In this document: in pieces, positions 34,899 to 43,429 of the stretch
Layout of the letters: the number at the start of each line of letters is the position of its first letter
How positions within the stretch are numbered: position 1 is the first letter of the stretch
Assembly: GCF_026625125.1 (NCBI RefSeq)
Contig: NZ_CP113097.1
Location: 4,326,001 to 4,390,000, forward strand
Direction: 5' to 3'
Source of the DNA: Pseudomonas putida
GTDB taxonomy: Bacteria > Pseudomonadota > Gammaproteobacteria > Pseudomonadales > Pseudomonadaceae
DNA length: 64,000 nucleotides
Notes under the pieces: model-generated
Seen by the model: only the letters and a program-made list of their open reading frames with translations
What the model was told of the DNA's origin: nothing
Database searches by the model: none
Program-made: the position numbers and the translations under genes

Positions 34899-35083
34899 GG
34901 CTATGGCCTCTTGCGATGTACGAATGGAGTACACAGGTTGGGACCAGCCGGGGTTTGAGTACGTTCCAATCTTCTCGGCACAGGGGTAGCCAGATTTGCC
35001 GGCACGGCCGCCCGTCACGGACGCTGAACTTCCGGGCCTCACGAGCTCTCCACCGAGCACAACCACCGCCGGAGGTATAAAGG

Positions 35084-35356
35084 ATGAAACCGCTGCTGCG
35101 CATCGCCTGTGCGACTGCCGTGTTCTGCGCCCTGCCCGCCTGGGCCTGCACACCGGAAGAGGCTACCCAGAAACGTGAGGAACTGGCAGAGCTGGTGAGC
35201 CATTTGACCGAACAAAACCCGCAGAAAGCGAAGGAGATCAATGATGAGCTCCAAGGGATGGAGCTGGGCACGGCGAGTAAGGACCTGCCCGACAAGTGTC
35301 AGCTGATCGAAAAGCGGATCAAGGAATTGAAAGAGGCGGAAAAGAAAGCGGATTGA
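35084..35356 (+). CDS. Small secreted protein, unknown function
   Basis: A 90-aa protein with a clear signal peptide (KPLLRIACATAVFCALPAWA, cut near residue 21). The mature part is helical and charged, with two Cys residues (about 22 and 73) and a Lys/Glu-rich end. The ATG follows GGAGG. It is probably periplasmic. I do not recognise the family. The stop is followed by a single partial REP arm near 35410. Confidence 0.7.
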   Translation: MKPLLRIACATAVFCALPAWACTPEEATQKREELAELVSHLTEQNPQKAKEINDELQGMELGTASKDLPDKCQLIEKRIKELKEAEKKAD

Positions 35357-35409
35357 CAGCAGGACTGCTGGCGCAATCGCCGACAAAGCAGCGCTCGCAG
35401 GTGAACACC

Positions 35410-35430
35410 CGGGAGCCGGCTTGCCGACGA
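35410..35430. repeat. Single REP-like arm
   Basis: GGGAGCCGGCTTGCCGACGA, one arm of the REP type seen at 33251 and 38246. It lies between convergent genes. Confidence 0.5.
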
Positions 35431-35450
35431 ATGCGCCTTAGCGCAGGGTA

Positions 35451-36812
35451 TTACTCAGCAGCAGGCTTGCGCTTCTTCAACGGCGCCATGCCATCGGAGC
35501 TCGCCAGTGGCGCGTTGGCCTTTGGCTTGGCGGTCGGCTTACGCTTGGCAGCCGCTTTTTTGTCGCCAGCCTTCTTCTCGGTCTTTTTCTTCTTGGTGCC
35601 GGCAGCCTTGCCCGACGCCTTGACCTTCTTCGGCCCGTTGTAGGTGCCTTTGACTTCCTTGATCACACGGCGCTCGAACTGCTGCTTGAGGTAGCGCTCG
35701 ATGCTGGACATCAGGTTCCAGTCATTGTGGGTGATCAACGAGATCGCCAGGCCTTCGCCGCCGGCACGGCCGGTGCGGCCAATGCGGTGCACATACTCGT
35801 CGCCGCTGCGCGGCATGTCGAAGTTGATCACCAGGTCCAGGCCGTCGATGTCCAGGCCACGGGCGGCCACGTCGGTGGCCACCAGTACCTTGGAGCTGCC
35901 TTGCTTGAAGCGCTCGATGGCCAGTTTGCGGTCCTTCTGGTCCTTTTCACCGTGCAGCACGAACGCTTTTACGTCTTTGGCGACCAGGTGGCCATAGATG
36001 CGGTCAGCGAGCACGCGGGTATTGGTGAAGATGATCGCCTTGTCGAACTTTTCGTTGGCCAGCAGCCACTGCACGATCGCCTCTTTGTGCTGGTCGTGGT
36101 CCGCGGTGATGACCTGCTGGCGGGTGCCTTCGGCCAGCTGCGAAACACTGTTGAGCATCAGGTGCTCAGGGTTTTTCAGCACTTTGCCGATGATGTCGCG
36201 CAGGGCCGCGCCGCCGGTGGTGGCCGAGAACAGCAGGGTTTGCTCACGGTTTTCGCATTCTTTGCACAGGCGCTCCATGTCTTCGGCGAAGCCCATGTCG
36301 AGCATGCGGTCGGCTTCGTCGAGGATCATCACCTGTACATGGGACAGATCGAGGTTGCCGGCATTGAGCTGCTCGAGCAGGCGGCCCGGGGTGCCGATCA
36401 GCACATCCGGCACCTTGCGCAGCATGGCGGCCTGTTCCTTGAAGTCTTCACCGCCGGTGACCAGGCCCGCCTTGATGTAGGTGAACTGCGAGAACAGCTG
36501 CACTTGCTTGAGGGTCTGCTGGGCCAGCTCACGGGTCGGCAGCAGGATCAGCGCGCGGATCTCGACGCGCGCGCCTTTGAGGTCGACCAGGCGGTTGAGC
36601 AGCGGCAGGACGAAGGCCGCGGTCTTGCCGCTGCCGGTCTGCGCGGTCACCCGCAGATCACGCCCTTGCAGGGCCAAGGGGATGGCCGCGGCCTGCACCG
36701 GGGTTGGCTCGACAAATTTAAGCTCGGCCACGGCTTTAAGCAGGCGTTCATGCAGGGCGAATTGGGAGAACACGGAGGTAACCTCAGGCAAGTGCGGGAA
36801 ATTCAGTTGCAT
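35451..36812 (-). CDS. DEAD-box RNA helicase, SrmB-like
   Basis: A 453-aa ATP-dependent RNA helicase, probably in ribosome assembly or cold adaptation. Motifs in order are Q-motif region (PTPVQAAAIPLAL), Walker A AQTGSGKT near 49-56, PTRELAQQ, DEAD near 155, SAT, and HRIGRTGR near 340. A Lys-rich tail (from about 390) suits RNA binding. FAEDMERL after DRMLDMG and NFDMPRSGDEY resemble SrmB. ATG 36812 fits the family start although no strong ribosome site is seen. The frame is open far upstream, but that part is antisense to the channel gene and not real. Confidence 0.85.
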   Translation of the reverse strand: MQLNFPHLPEVTSVFSQFALHERLLKAVAELKFVEPTPVQAAAIPLALQGRDLRVTAQTGSGKTAAFVLPLLNRLVDLKGARVEIRALILLPTRELAQQTLKQVQLFSQFTYIKAGLVTGGEDFKEQAAMLRKVPDVLIGTPGRLLEQLNAGNLDLSHVQVMILDEADRMLDMGFAEDMERLCKECENREQTLLFSATTGGAALRDIIGKVLKNPEHLMLNSVSQLAEGTRQQVITADHDQHKEAIVQWLLANEKFDKAIIFTNTRVLADRIYGHLVAKDVKAFVLHGEKDQKDRKLAIERFKQGSSKVLVATDVAARGLDIDGLDLVINFDMPRSGDEYVHRIGRTGRAGGEGLAISLITHNDWNLMSSIERYLKQQFERRVIKEVKGTYNGPKKVKASGKAAGTKKKKTEKKAGDKKAAAKRKPTAKPKANAPLASSDGMAPLKKRKPAAE

Positions 36813-36917
36813 AGGGTAACGTTTTCTGCAGCCGGAGCCGAATTTCTTTTGGCAACTTTGTCGCCAACCGCGCTCTAATGGCGCTTCGTTTCGCAAGCAA
36901 AGACCGTACTGAAGCTC

Positions 36918-38219
36918 ATGGATATGCAAAAACTCTGGCGCGACAGCCTCGACCTGTGGGGCACCCTCGACCAACACCCCATGCTCCACGCCGCCATCGG
37001 CCTGGCCGTGCTGCTGTTGGTTTCCCTGGTAATCGGCCGCCTGGCGCGCTTTCTGATCCTGCACGGCACGCGCCTGCTGGCCCGTCAGCCTGCGCTCAAA
37101 TGGCTCGACGACCTGCGCCACAACAAGGTGTTTCACCGCCTGGCGCAGACCACACCGTCGCTGGTGATCCAGTTCGGGCTGAAACTGGTACCGGAGCTGT
37201 CCGATACCGCCCAGCATTTCCTTGGCAACATGGCGCTGGCCTTCACCCTGCTGTTCATGACCCTGGCGCTGTCGTGCCTGCTCGATGGCCTGCTCGACAT
37301 CTATGCCCGCACCGAACATGCCCGCACCCGCTCGATCAAGGGTTATGTGCAACTGGCGAAGATGATGCTGTGGATTTTCGCCTCCATCGTCATCGTCGCC
37401 ACGCTGATCGACCGTTCCCCCCTGTTGCTGCTGTCTGGGCTGGGTGCGATGTCGGCCGTATTGCTGTTGGTGTACAAGGACACCTTGCTGTCGTTCGTCG
37501 CCAGCGTGCAGCTCACCAGTAACGACATGCTGCATGTTGGCGACTGGATCGAGATGCCCCAGGTTGGTGCCGATGGCGATGTGGTCGATATCACCCTGCA
37601 TACGGTGAAGGTGCAGAACTTCGACAAGACCATCGTTTCGATCCCAACCTGGCGGCTGATGAGCGAGTCGTTCCGCAACTACAGGGGCATGCAGCAATCG
37701 GGCGGCCGGCGGATCAAACGCAGCCTGTTCATCGATGCATCGGGCGTGCGTTTCCTGACCCGGGAAGAAGAACAGCGCCTGAGCGGCGTGCGCCTGCTCG
37801 GTGACTACCTGGCCGGCAAGCGCCAGGAACTTCATGAGTGGAACGAAGCACTGGGGCCTGTGGCCGAGCTGTCGGCCAACCGTCGCCAGTTGACCAACAT
37901 CGGCACCTTCCGCGCCTTTGCCCTGGCTTACCTGAGAAACCACCCCAACGTGCATCAGGACATGACCTGCATGGTCCGGCAGATGCAGACCGGCGCCGAG
38001 GGGGTGCCGCTGGAGATCTACTGCTTCACCACCACCACGGTGTGGGCGGATTACGAGCGGATCCAGGGGGATATCTTCGATTACCTGCTGGCAGTGTTGC
38101 CGGAGTTCGGGCTGAGCCTGTATCAGCAGCCGAGCGGCAATGACATGCGCATCGGGCTGGCGGGGCGCGCTTCGACGGAGCGAGCGCCGCATCGCCTGGA
38201 AGACCTGAGCGAGGCTTGA
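36918..38219 (+). CDS. ybdG: Mechanosensitive channel, YbdG/MscM type
   Basis: A 433-aa inner-membrane channel of the MscS superfamily that opens under membrane tension. Helices cover about 20-190. The pore and beta domain carry the YbdG-type sequence LLLLSGLGAMSAVLLLVYKD, then NDMLHVGDWIEMPQVGADGD and TLHTVKVQNFDKTI. A C-terminal cytoplasmic domain follows. It starts at ATG 36918, 105 bp from the divergent helicase gene. The intergenic space has TTGGC-N9-GCCAA near 36850. Identity with the YbdG subgroup is strong. Confidence 0.9.
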   Translation: MDMQKLWRDSLDLWGTLDQHPMLHAAIGLAVLLLVSLVIGRLARFLILHGTRLLARQPALKWLDDLRHNKVFHRLAQTTPSLVIQFGLKLVPELSDTAQHFLGNMALAFTLLFMTLALSCLLDGLLDIYARTEHARTRSIKGYVQLAKMMLWIFASIVIVATLIDRSPLLLLSGLGAMSAVLLLVYKDTLLSFVASVQLTSNDMLHVGDWIEMPQVGADGDVVDITLHTVKVQNFDKTIVSIPTWRLMSESFRNYRGMQQSGGRRIKRSLFIDASGVRFLTREEEQRLSGVRLLGDYLAGKRQELHEWNEALGPVAELSANRRQLTNIGTFRAFALAYLRNHPNVHQDMTCMVRQMQTGAEGVPLEIYCFTTTTVWADYERIQGDIFDYLLAVLPEFGLSLYQQPSGNDMRIGLAGRASTERAPHRLEDLSEA

Positions 38220-38226
38220 GATCGCA

Positions 38227-38244
38227 GGGGCCGCTGTGCGGCCC
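38227..38244. terminator. GGGGCCGC-TGT-GCGGCCC hairpin
   Basis: A GC-rich hairpin just after the ybdG stop, between convergent genes. It belongs to the set of four similar hairpins in the window and has no T run. Confidence 0.45.
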
Positions 38245-38245
38245 A

Positions 38246-38374
38246 TCGCCGGCAAGCCCGGCTCCCACATGGATTGCGCCGGCCTCTAGAAATTGGGCAA
38301 GACGGTAGCTTCCTCAGGTAAGCGCAGGCCTGAAGAACTGCACGGTCGTGGTGGGAGCCGGCTTGCCGGCGATG
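38246..38374. repeat. Composite REP-flanked repeat, copy 2
   Basis: REP arms TCGCCGGCAAGCCCGGCTC and GAGCCGGCTTGCCGGCGA flank an interior related to the copy at 33251, including the identical AGGCCTGAAGAACTGC. It lies between convergent ybdG and the DUF3077-type gene. Confidence 0.8.
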
Positions 38375-38427
38375 AGGCCCTCAGCTACCCCGCATAAACA
38401 CAAAAGGGGAACGGCGCAGTGACTGGT

Positions 38428-38697
38428 TCAAGAGCTTTTCATCATCCCCAGTTCGGCATCATCAAGCAGGGCCTTGGCTAGGGCGCAGAGGTAATGCGAG
38501 GCCCAAAGTAGCTGGGGTTTATCTTCCATCAGACCGTCGATGGACAGGTCACGGGCATAACCCATCAGTTCCGAGGCCTGTTCGCGAGCACTCTGGCAAG
38601 GGATGCCGGGTTCGATGCGGAATAATGGATGGTTTTGATTTTCACCTTGGTAAAAGATGGTTCTGCCAACAGTGAAGTTGGTTTCTTCGGTGGCCAC
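38428..38697 (-). CDS. DUF3077-family small protein
   Basis: An 89-aa soluble protein with the DUF3077 pattern PLFRIEPGIPCQSAREQASELM and LLWASHYLCALAKALLDD. The GTG at 38697 follows GGGAG. This family is common in Pseudomonas, often in small clusters near accessory genes, and has no established function. It probably forms an operon with the 80-aa gene 78 bp upstream. No signal peptide or membrane segment. Confidence 0.75.
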   Translation of the reverse strand: MATEETNFTVGRTIFYQGENQNHPLFRIEPGIPCQSAREQASELMGYARDLSIDGLMEDKPQLLWASHYLCALAKALLDDAELGMMKSS

Positions 38698-38775
38698 AGA
38701 TTCATCTCCCTGAAGTTCCAGATGCCTGGACTCGCTCTATCACCACAGGTCAGCCCAGGCAAATCATGATGCGGA

Positions 38776-39018
38776 TTAATGTAACGTTTGAGAATCCGCT
38801 GGCTTTTGGACTTGAGCCAGCGCTGATTCAAGTAACCTGCGCAGGGTTTCAAGTTCGTGCATGGACGTCATCATCAACACCGCAACGGGTGACCTCGGTT
38901 GCAACAAAACGGCTTGCTGAGCGACGGCTTCTGCACGTAGCGCATAGTCGGCGGCCATCAGCAGCGTGTCTTCCAGGGAGTGGAGGTTGTAGGGTGGATC
39001 GGGGACTATCTTCAGCAT
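38776..39018 (-). CDS. Hypothetical small protein, paired with the DUF3077 gene
   Basis: An 80-aa helical protein beginning LKIVPDPPYNLHSLEDTLL and containing VLMMTSMHELETLRRLLESAL. The ATG at 39018 has GAGGG seven bases upstream; the frame is open 41 codons further upstream, with no ribosome site. The K-VPDPP start recalls DUF6124/DUF3077-associated Pseudomonas proteins, but I cannot name the family. Probably co-transcribed with the DUF3077 gene. Confidence 0.6.
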   Translation of the reverse strand: MLKIVPDPPYNLHSLEDTLLMAADYALRAEAVAQQAVLLQPRSPVAVLMMTSMHELETLRRLLESALAQVQKPADSQTLH

Positions 39019-39418
39019 GATGTAACCCTCAATTTGTGGATCGGGACCACCGCCCTTTGCTGTCAAACAAAGGGTGGCAGCTGTGCACGGGTTGACAGAC
39101 CGGTCAAATTGAGAAACCCGGCGCACCCGAAGGCGCCCCACGCACAGCCACCATTGAAGGCAAAGCTATGGATTGCAATTTGAGTCGGCCTGTCAAAGCC
39201 GATCGTTGAAACTCAACGACCAGCCGAGACTAGTGGCCAACCCAGCACACCACAATCACCGGCAGTATCTTTGGGAAATGCCCTACAGGAAAGGGACTAA
39301 ATCTGATTTAGTTATCCGCTAGACGTAACAGCGTGTAAGGCGTGCAGGCCATGTGCGCTTCAAGATTCGTCCATGGAAGCGGCCTTGTGTCGCGAAAGGG
39401 CTGCACAGCAACTCCAAA
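39019..39418. other. Gene-free 400-bp region with two palindromes
   Basis: No convincing gene was seen. It contains CGTTGA-AAC-TCAACG at 39204-39218 and the 17-bp palindrome ACTAAATC-T-GATTTAGT at 39296-39312. It lies upstream of the small gene pair and downstream of the AEC transporter, so these may be operators for the former. Confidence 0.5.
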
Positions 39419-40354
39419 TCACCCCGCATACCCCAGCAGGTACAGCAAACCAGTCAAGGTGACCAGAGAAGCCACCGTCGACAACAGGATCGTGCGCGAT
39501 ATCAGCCCCGCTTCCCGGTTGTAATACTCCGCCAGCATGAACGGCCCGGTCCCCGTCGGCAGTGCAGCCAGCAGTACCGCTGAAGCGGCCCACATGGTCG
39601 GCAGGCTGAACACCTTGAACGCCAACACCCACGTCAGCGCCGGCTGCCCCACCAGCTTCATCGCAATCAGTGGCCATGGGCTGGCCTGGGCGCCGCTGCG
39701 TTTCTCTGCCAGAAACGCCCCCAGCGAAATCAACGCACACGGCGTGGTCGCCACGGCGAGCATGTCGAGAAAATGCATCACCGGTTCCGCCACGCCCAGA
39801 CCGGTCATTGCCCAAGCAGCCCCCACCACGGGCGAAATCACCAAGGGATTCTTCGCCAGCGCCTTGCCCACTACCCACATGGCGCGGCCGATCCGCTTCT
39901 CGTCCTGTAGGCCGATCTCGATCAGCGTCAGCGATATCGCAAATACCAGGCAGACCACGATCAACGACGAGATCAACGCCGGCTGTAATCCGGGCTGACC
40001 GAACAGCAGCAAACACAATGGGATGCCGATATAGCCGGTGTTGGCATACCCCGCGCTGAGCCCATCGATACTGGCCGCGACCAGCCCGTGGCCGTTGCAC
40101 AGCCGCCAGGCCAGGGTGGCCACGAACATGGCCAGCGCCCCTGCGCCGAAGGCCACGATGAACCCTGGGTGCCATACCTCAGTCCAGGTCGCAGTGGCCG
40201 TGACTTTGAACAACAGGGCCGGCAGGCACAGCCAGACCACCATCTTGTTGATCTCGGCCGCAGCCTTGTCGCCAAGCTTGTTGGTGCGGCGGCAAAGGTA
40301 ACCGACCAGGATCAGCGCAAAGATCGGCGCGACGATGACCAGGATGGTGTGCAT
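39419..40354 (-). CDS. AEC-family transporter (auxin efflux carrier type)
   Basis: A 311-aa inner-membrane carrier with ten predicted helices. AEC features are the start HTILVIVAPIFALILVGYLC and the central AGYANTGYIGIPLCLLLFG. The ATG at 40354 lies one base after the stop of the DMT gene, so translation is coupled and two exporters are made together. Bacterial AEC proteins move malonate, malate or other small organic acids; the substrate here is unknown. An ATG-less extension upstream was not used. Confidence 0.85.
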   Translation of the reverse strand: MHTILVIVAPIFALILVGYLCRRTNKLGDKAAAEINKMVVWLCLPALLFKVTATATWTEVWHPGFIVAFGAGALAMFVATLAWRLCNGHGLVAASIDGLSAGYANTGYIGIPLCLLLFGQPGLQPALISSLIVVCLVFAISLTLIEIGLQDEKRIGRAMWVVGKALAKNPLVISPVVGAAWAMTGLGVAEPVMHFLDMLAVATTPCALISLGAFLAEKRSGAQASPWPLIAMKLVGQPALTWVLAFKVFSLPTMWAASAVLLAALPTGTGPFMLAEYYNREAGLISRTILLSTVASLVTLTGLLYLLGYAG

Positions 40355-40355
40355 G

Positions 40356-41231
40356 TCAGGCCCTGCGCACCAGCGGTGCATGCGTACGGCTGCCCAGGCG
40401 GCTCAGCCACACCGAGGCCAGGATGATTGCACCACCGATGAACAGGCGCCCCAATGGCTCGTGCTGGTTCCAGATAAGAAGGTTGAGCAGCAGCCCCACC
40501 GGCACGTGCAGGTTGTTCATCACTGCCAGCGTACCGCCTGAGACCATGCACGCACCCTTGTTCCACCAGTACAAGCCCAGCGCCGTCGGACACAGCCCGA
40601 GGAACAGCAGCACCAGCCATTGCACGTCGGTGCTCGGCAAATGCTGGGTGTTGCCAAACAGCAGGAAGGCCGGCAGCACAATGATCAACGCACCCAGATA
40701 GAAGTAGCCGAAACGCTTGTAATGTGGCAGGTCGCTGGGGTGGCGGGCAACCAGATGGCGGTACAGCACCTGCCCGGCAGCGTAAGTGAAGTTGGCCAAC
40801 TGCAGCAGCAGGAAGCCAATGAAGAAGTCGCCACTGATGCTGTCGAAGCGGATCACCGCCGCACCTGCGACCGCCACCAGGGCGGCGAGCAAGGCCCAAG
40901 GATTGAAACGGCGGTTCAGCGCGTCCTCGATCAGGGTCACGTGCAAGGGCGTGAGAATCGTGAACAGCAGCACCTCAGGTACGGTCAGCACGCGGAAGCT
41001 CAGGTACAAGCAGACATAGGTGATGCCGTACTGCAGCGCACCGATCAGCAGCATGGAGCGCATGAAGCGCGGTTCGACCTGGCGCCAGCGGGTCAGCGGC
41101 AGGAAGACCAGGCCCGCCAGTACCACCCGTGCGAGCACGGCAAAGTAGCTGTCGACGTGCCCGGCCAGGTACTCGCCGATCAGGCTGAAGGAAAACGCCT
41201 GGATCAGCGCGACGATTATCAGGTAGCCCAT
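40356..41231 (-). CDS. DMT-superfamily carboxylate/amino-acid transporter
   Basis: A 291-aa protein with ten predicted helices of the EamA type. Motifs include LIIVALIQAFSFSLIGEY at the start, TVPEVLLFTILTPLHVTLIED in the centre and WWNKGACMVSGGTLAVMNN near 225. This resembles the carboxylate/amino acid/amine exporter subgroup. Its stop sits next to the AEC transporter start, forming a two-gene operon. Substrate unknown. Confidence 0.85.
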   Translation of the reverse strand: MGYLIIVALIQAFSFSLIGEYLAGHVDSYFAVLARVVLAGLVFLPLTRWRQVEPRFMRSMLLIGALQYGITYVCLYLSFRVLTVPEVLLFTILTPLHVTLIEDALNRRFNPWALLAALVAVAGAAVIRFDSISGDFFIGFLLLQLANFTYAAGQVLYRHLVARHPSDLPHYKRFGYFYLGALIIVLPAFLLFGNTQHLPSTDVQWLVLLFLGLCPTALGLYWWNKGACMVSGGTLAVMNNLHVPVGLLLNLLIWNQHEPLGRLFIGGAIILASVWLSRLGSRTHAPLVRRA

Positions 41232-41340
41232 GGTTGCCTCTCGTAAATCAAGGCCGCGACCTTAGCGGGTTGCGCCCGATGTGTTCAACCCTGCGCAGTG
41301 TGGGGGTTGCGCATTTCATGGGCGTGAGCGATTCACCCAC

Positions 41341-41367
41341 AAAAAAGCCCGGCCATCGAGGCCGGGC
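41341..41367 (-). terminator. Rho-independent terminator of azoR
   Basis: On the minus strand, GCCCGGCC pairs with GGCCGGGC over a five-base loop and is followed by six T. It lies about 50 bp past the azoR stop. Confidence 0.85.
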
Positions 41368-41419
41368 AGGTACACCCAAAGGAGCAAACAAGGTGTCAGG
41401 GTTGGGAATTCGTTGCCGC

Positions 41420-42019
41420 TCAGGCCATCGTGGCGAGCTTGTCCTTGGCCTGGTTGAGGCCTTTTTCGTGGAAGTCACCGCTCATGTTCAGGCCTTCGGC
41501 ATGGATGAAGTTCACATCGTGAATGCCGATGAATGCCATTACCTGGCGCAGGTACGGCTCTTGATGGTCGCTGGTGGCGCCAGCGTGGATGCCGCCACGG
41601 GCCGTCAGCACAATGGCACGCTTGCCGGTCAGCAGGCCTTGCGGGCCGGTCGGGGTGTACTTGAAGGTGATGCCGGCACGCAGGACGTGGTCAAGCCAGG
41701 CCTTGAGCGTGCTGGGGATGGTGAAGTTGTACATCGGTGCAGCCATCACCAGCACGTCGGCCGCCAGCAGTTCATCTGTCAACACGTTGGAGCGCGCCAG
41801 GGCGTCCAGCTCAGCGGCATTGCGCTGTTCTTCAGGCTTCATCCAGCCACCGAGCAGGTTGGCGTCCAGGTGCGGAACCGGGGCCACCGCCAGATCGCGG
41901 ACAGTGATCTCGTCGGCCGGGTGCGCTGCTTGCCATTGTTCGATGAAGTCACGGGTCAGTTGACGGGAAACGGAATCCTGTTGGCGGGCGCTGCTTTCGA
42001 TGATCAGTACGCGGGACAT
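41420..42019 (-). CDS. azoR: FMN-dependent NADH azoreductase
   Basis: A 199-aa flavodoxin-like quinone/azo reductase. It reduces quinones and azo compounds with NADH, relieving thiol or electrophile stress. Conserved parts are RVLIIESSARQQDSVSRQL (FMN phosphate site), APMYNFTIPSTLKAWLDHV and TARGGIHAG. The length is normal for AzoR. A terminator lies downstream and an inverted repeat is present in the promoter region (42082-42119). A LysR gene lies nearby (42493), separated by a small secreted-protein gene. Confidence 0.9.
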   Translation of the reverse strand: MSRVLIIESSARQQDSVSRQLTRDFIEQWQAAHPADEITVRDLAVAPVPHLDANLLGGWMKPEEQRNAAELDALARSNVLTDELLAADVLVMAAPMYNFTIPSTLKAWLDHVLRAGITFKYTPTGPQGLLTGKRAIVLTARGGIHAGATSDHQEPYLRQVMAFIGIHDVNFIHAEGLNMSGDFHEKGLNQAKDKLATMA

Positions 42020-42081
42020 GGGGTGCCTCCATCGGCAGAAAGGGTTGCGATTCGATGGAGGTGAGATTAAGGCTTGACCTA

Positions 42082-42119
42082 TCGATAAAAAAGCGTAAAA
42101 AGTGGGTTCAATTTATCGA
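42082..42119. promoter_or_regulatory. Inverted repeat upstream of azoR
   Basis: TCGATAAA (42082-42089) and TTTATCGA (42112-42119) form a perfect 8-bp inverted repeat with a 22-bp gap, 63 bp upstream of the azoR start. This is suitable for a LysR- or other dimeric regulator. Confidence 0.45.
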
Positions 42120-42129
42120 ATAATCAGTT

Positions 42130-42444
42130 TTATACCGCTTTGCAGTCCAAGGCGATACGCAGCTTGATGATCTGCCGGTTGAACTTGGCCGTGACGTCCA
42201 CACTTTTGCCCGCCGGTACGTTCACCCGGCGTACCCGTGGCGCCTCCGGGCCGTTGCGGAACGTCACCTTGCAGGCCGCCGGCACTTGCCCATAGTTGTT
42301 CAGGGTGATGGCGCCGATGTCGTACGCGGTGTCGTAGGCGGTGTAGTCCAGCTTGACTCCGGCCAGTTCCTTCTCCACGTCGATGGGGTAAGCCATGGCC
42401 CCGAGGGGCAGGCACATCAGTATTGCCGCACAACATTTCTTCAT
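42130..42444 (-). CDS. Small secreted protein, unknown function
   Basis: A 104-aa protein with a signal peptide (KKCCAAILMCLPLGAMA, cut near residue 18) and a beta-rich mature part (GAITLNNYGQVPAACKVTFRNG, VPAGKSVDVTAKFNRQIIKLRI) with two Cys residues that could form a disulphide. Probably periplasmic. Divergent from the LysR gene at 42493 across only 48 bp. The family was not recognised. Confidence 0.7.
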   Translation of the reverse strand: MKKCCAAILMCLPLGAMAYPIDVEKELAGVKLDYTAYDTAYDIGAITLNNYGQVPAACKVTFRNGPEAPRVRRVNVPAGKSVDVTAKFNRQIIKLRIALDCKAV

Positions 42445-42492
42445 GGGGCGCTCTCCTTGAAAGAGCGCAGCTTAGGTCAACAGGAGCCAAAG

Positions 42493-43416
42493 ATGAAAGC
42501 GCCGCGCGTAACCCTGGATCAGTGGCGAACCTTGCAGGCAGTGGTCGATCACGGTGGGTTTGCCCAGGCAGCCGAAGCTCTGCACCGTTCTCAGTCGTCG
42601 GTCAGTTACACGGTGGCGCGCATGCAAGAGCAGCTCGGCGTGCCACTGCTGCGCATCGATGGCCGCAAAGCCGTGCTGACCGAGGCAGGCAACGTACTGC
42701 TGCGCCGCTCACGGCACCTGGTCAAGCAGGCCAGCCAGCTGGAAGACCTGGCGCACCACATGGAGCAAGGCTGGGAAGCCGAGGTCCGGGTCGTGGTCGA
42801 TGCCGCCTACCCCAGTGCCCGCCTGGTACGTGCCCTGGCGGCGTTCATGCCACAGAGCCGGGGTTGCCGGGTGCGCCTGCGCGAGGAAGTGCTGTCGGGC
42901 GTGGAGGAGGTCATGCATGAAGGCATCGCCGACCTTGCCATCAGCAGCTACAGCATCGGCGGCTATCTGGGCACCGAGCTCAGTGCTGTGGAGTTCGTGG
43001 CCGTCGCCCACCCCGAGCACAGCTTGCACCGCCTGGGCCGGGAGATCACCTTCCAGGACCTGGAAAGCCAGTTGCAGGTGGTGATCCGCGACTCCGGCCG
43101 CGCCCAACCCCGCGATGTGGGCTGGCTAGGCGCCGAACAGCGCTGGACCGTCGGTAGCCTGGGTACCGCCACCACCTTCGTCAGCAGCGGGCTGGGTTTT
43201 GCCTGGCTGCCGCGGCACATGATCGACCGCGAACTGCGCGAAGGGGTGCTCAAGCCGCTGCCACTGGACCAGGGTGGCAGCCGACATCCACTGTTCTACC
43301 TTTATTCGAGCAAAGAAAAGACCTTGGGCCCGGCCACGCAGATCCTCATCGACCTGCTGCGCAATTTCGATACCGCGCCACTGGACGTGCCCTTCGCAGC
43401 CCCGCCGCAAGCCTGA
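42493..43416 (+). CDS. LysR-family regulator
   Basis: A 307-aa LysR regulator. Helix-turn-helix region: RVTLDQWRTLQAVVDHGGFAQ and LHRSQSSVSYTVARMQEQLG. The substrate domain starts near 90. The ATG at 42493 follows AGGAG. A long upstream extension of the frame overlaps the divergent secreted-protein gene and is not used. It is followed 13 bp later by an alpha/beta hydrolase gene. Targets may include that hydrolase or the divergent gene. Confidence 0.85.
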   Translation: MKAPRVTLDQWRTLQAVVDHGGFAQAAEALHRSQSSVSYTVARMQEQLGVPLLRIDGRKAVLTEAGNVLLRRSRHLVKQASQLEDLAHHMEQGWEAEVRVVVDAAYPSARLVRALAAFMPQSRGCRVRLREEVLSGVEEVMHEGIADLAISSYSIGGYLGTELSAVEFVAVAHPEHSLHRLGREITFQDLESQLQVVIRDSGRAQPRDVGWLGAEQRWTVGSLGTATTFVSSGLGFAWLPRHMIDRELREGVLKPLPLDQGGSRHPLFYLYSSKEKTLGPATQILIDLLRNFDTAPLDVPFAAPPQA

Positions 43417-43429
43417 GAGAACCGCGCCC

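Noticed and set aside
36813..38270. N-terminal extension of the DEAD-box helicase frame to 939 codons
   Set aside because: The extra part is antisense to the ybdG channel gene; the helicase family starts at the ATG at 36812.
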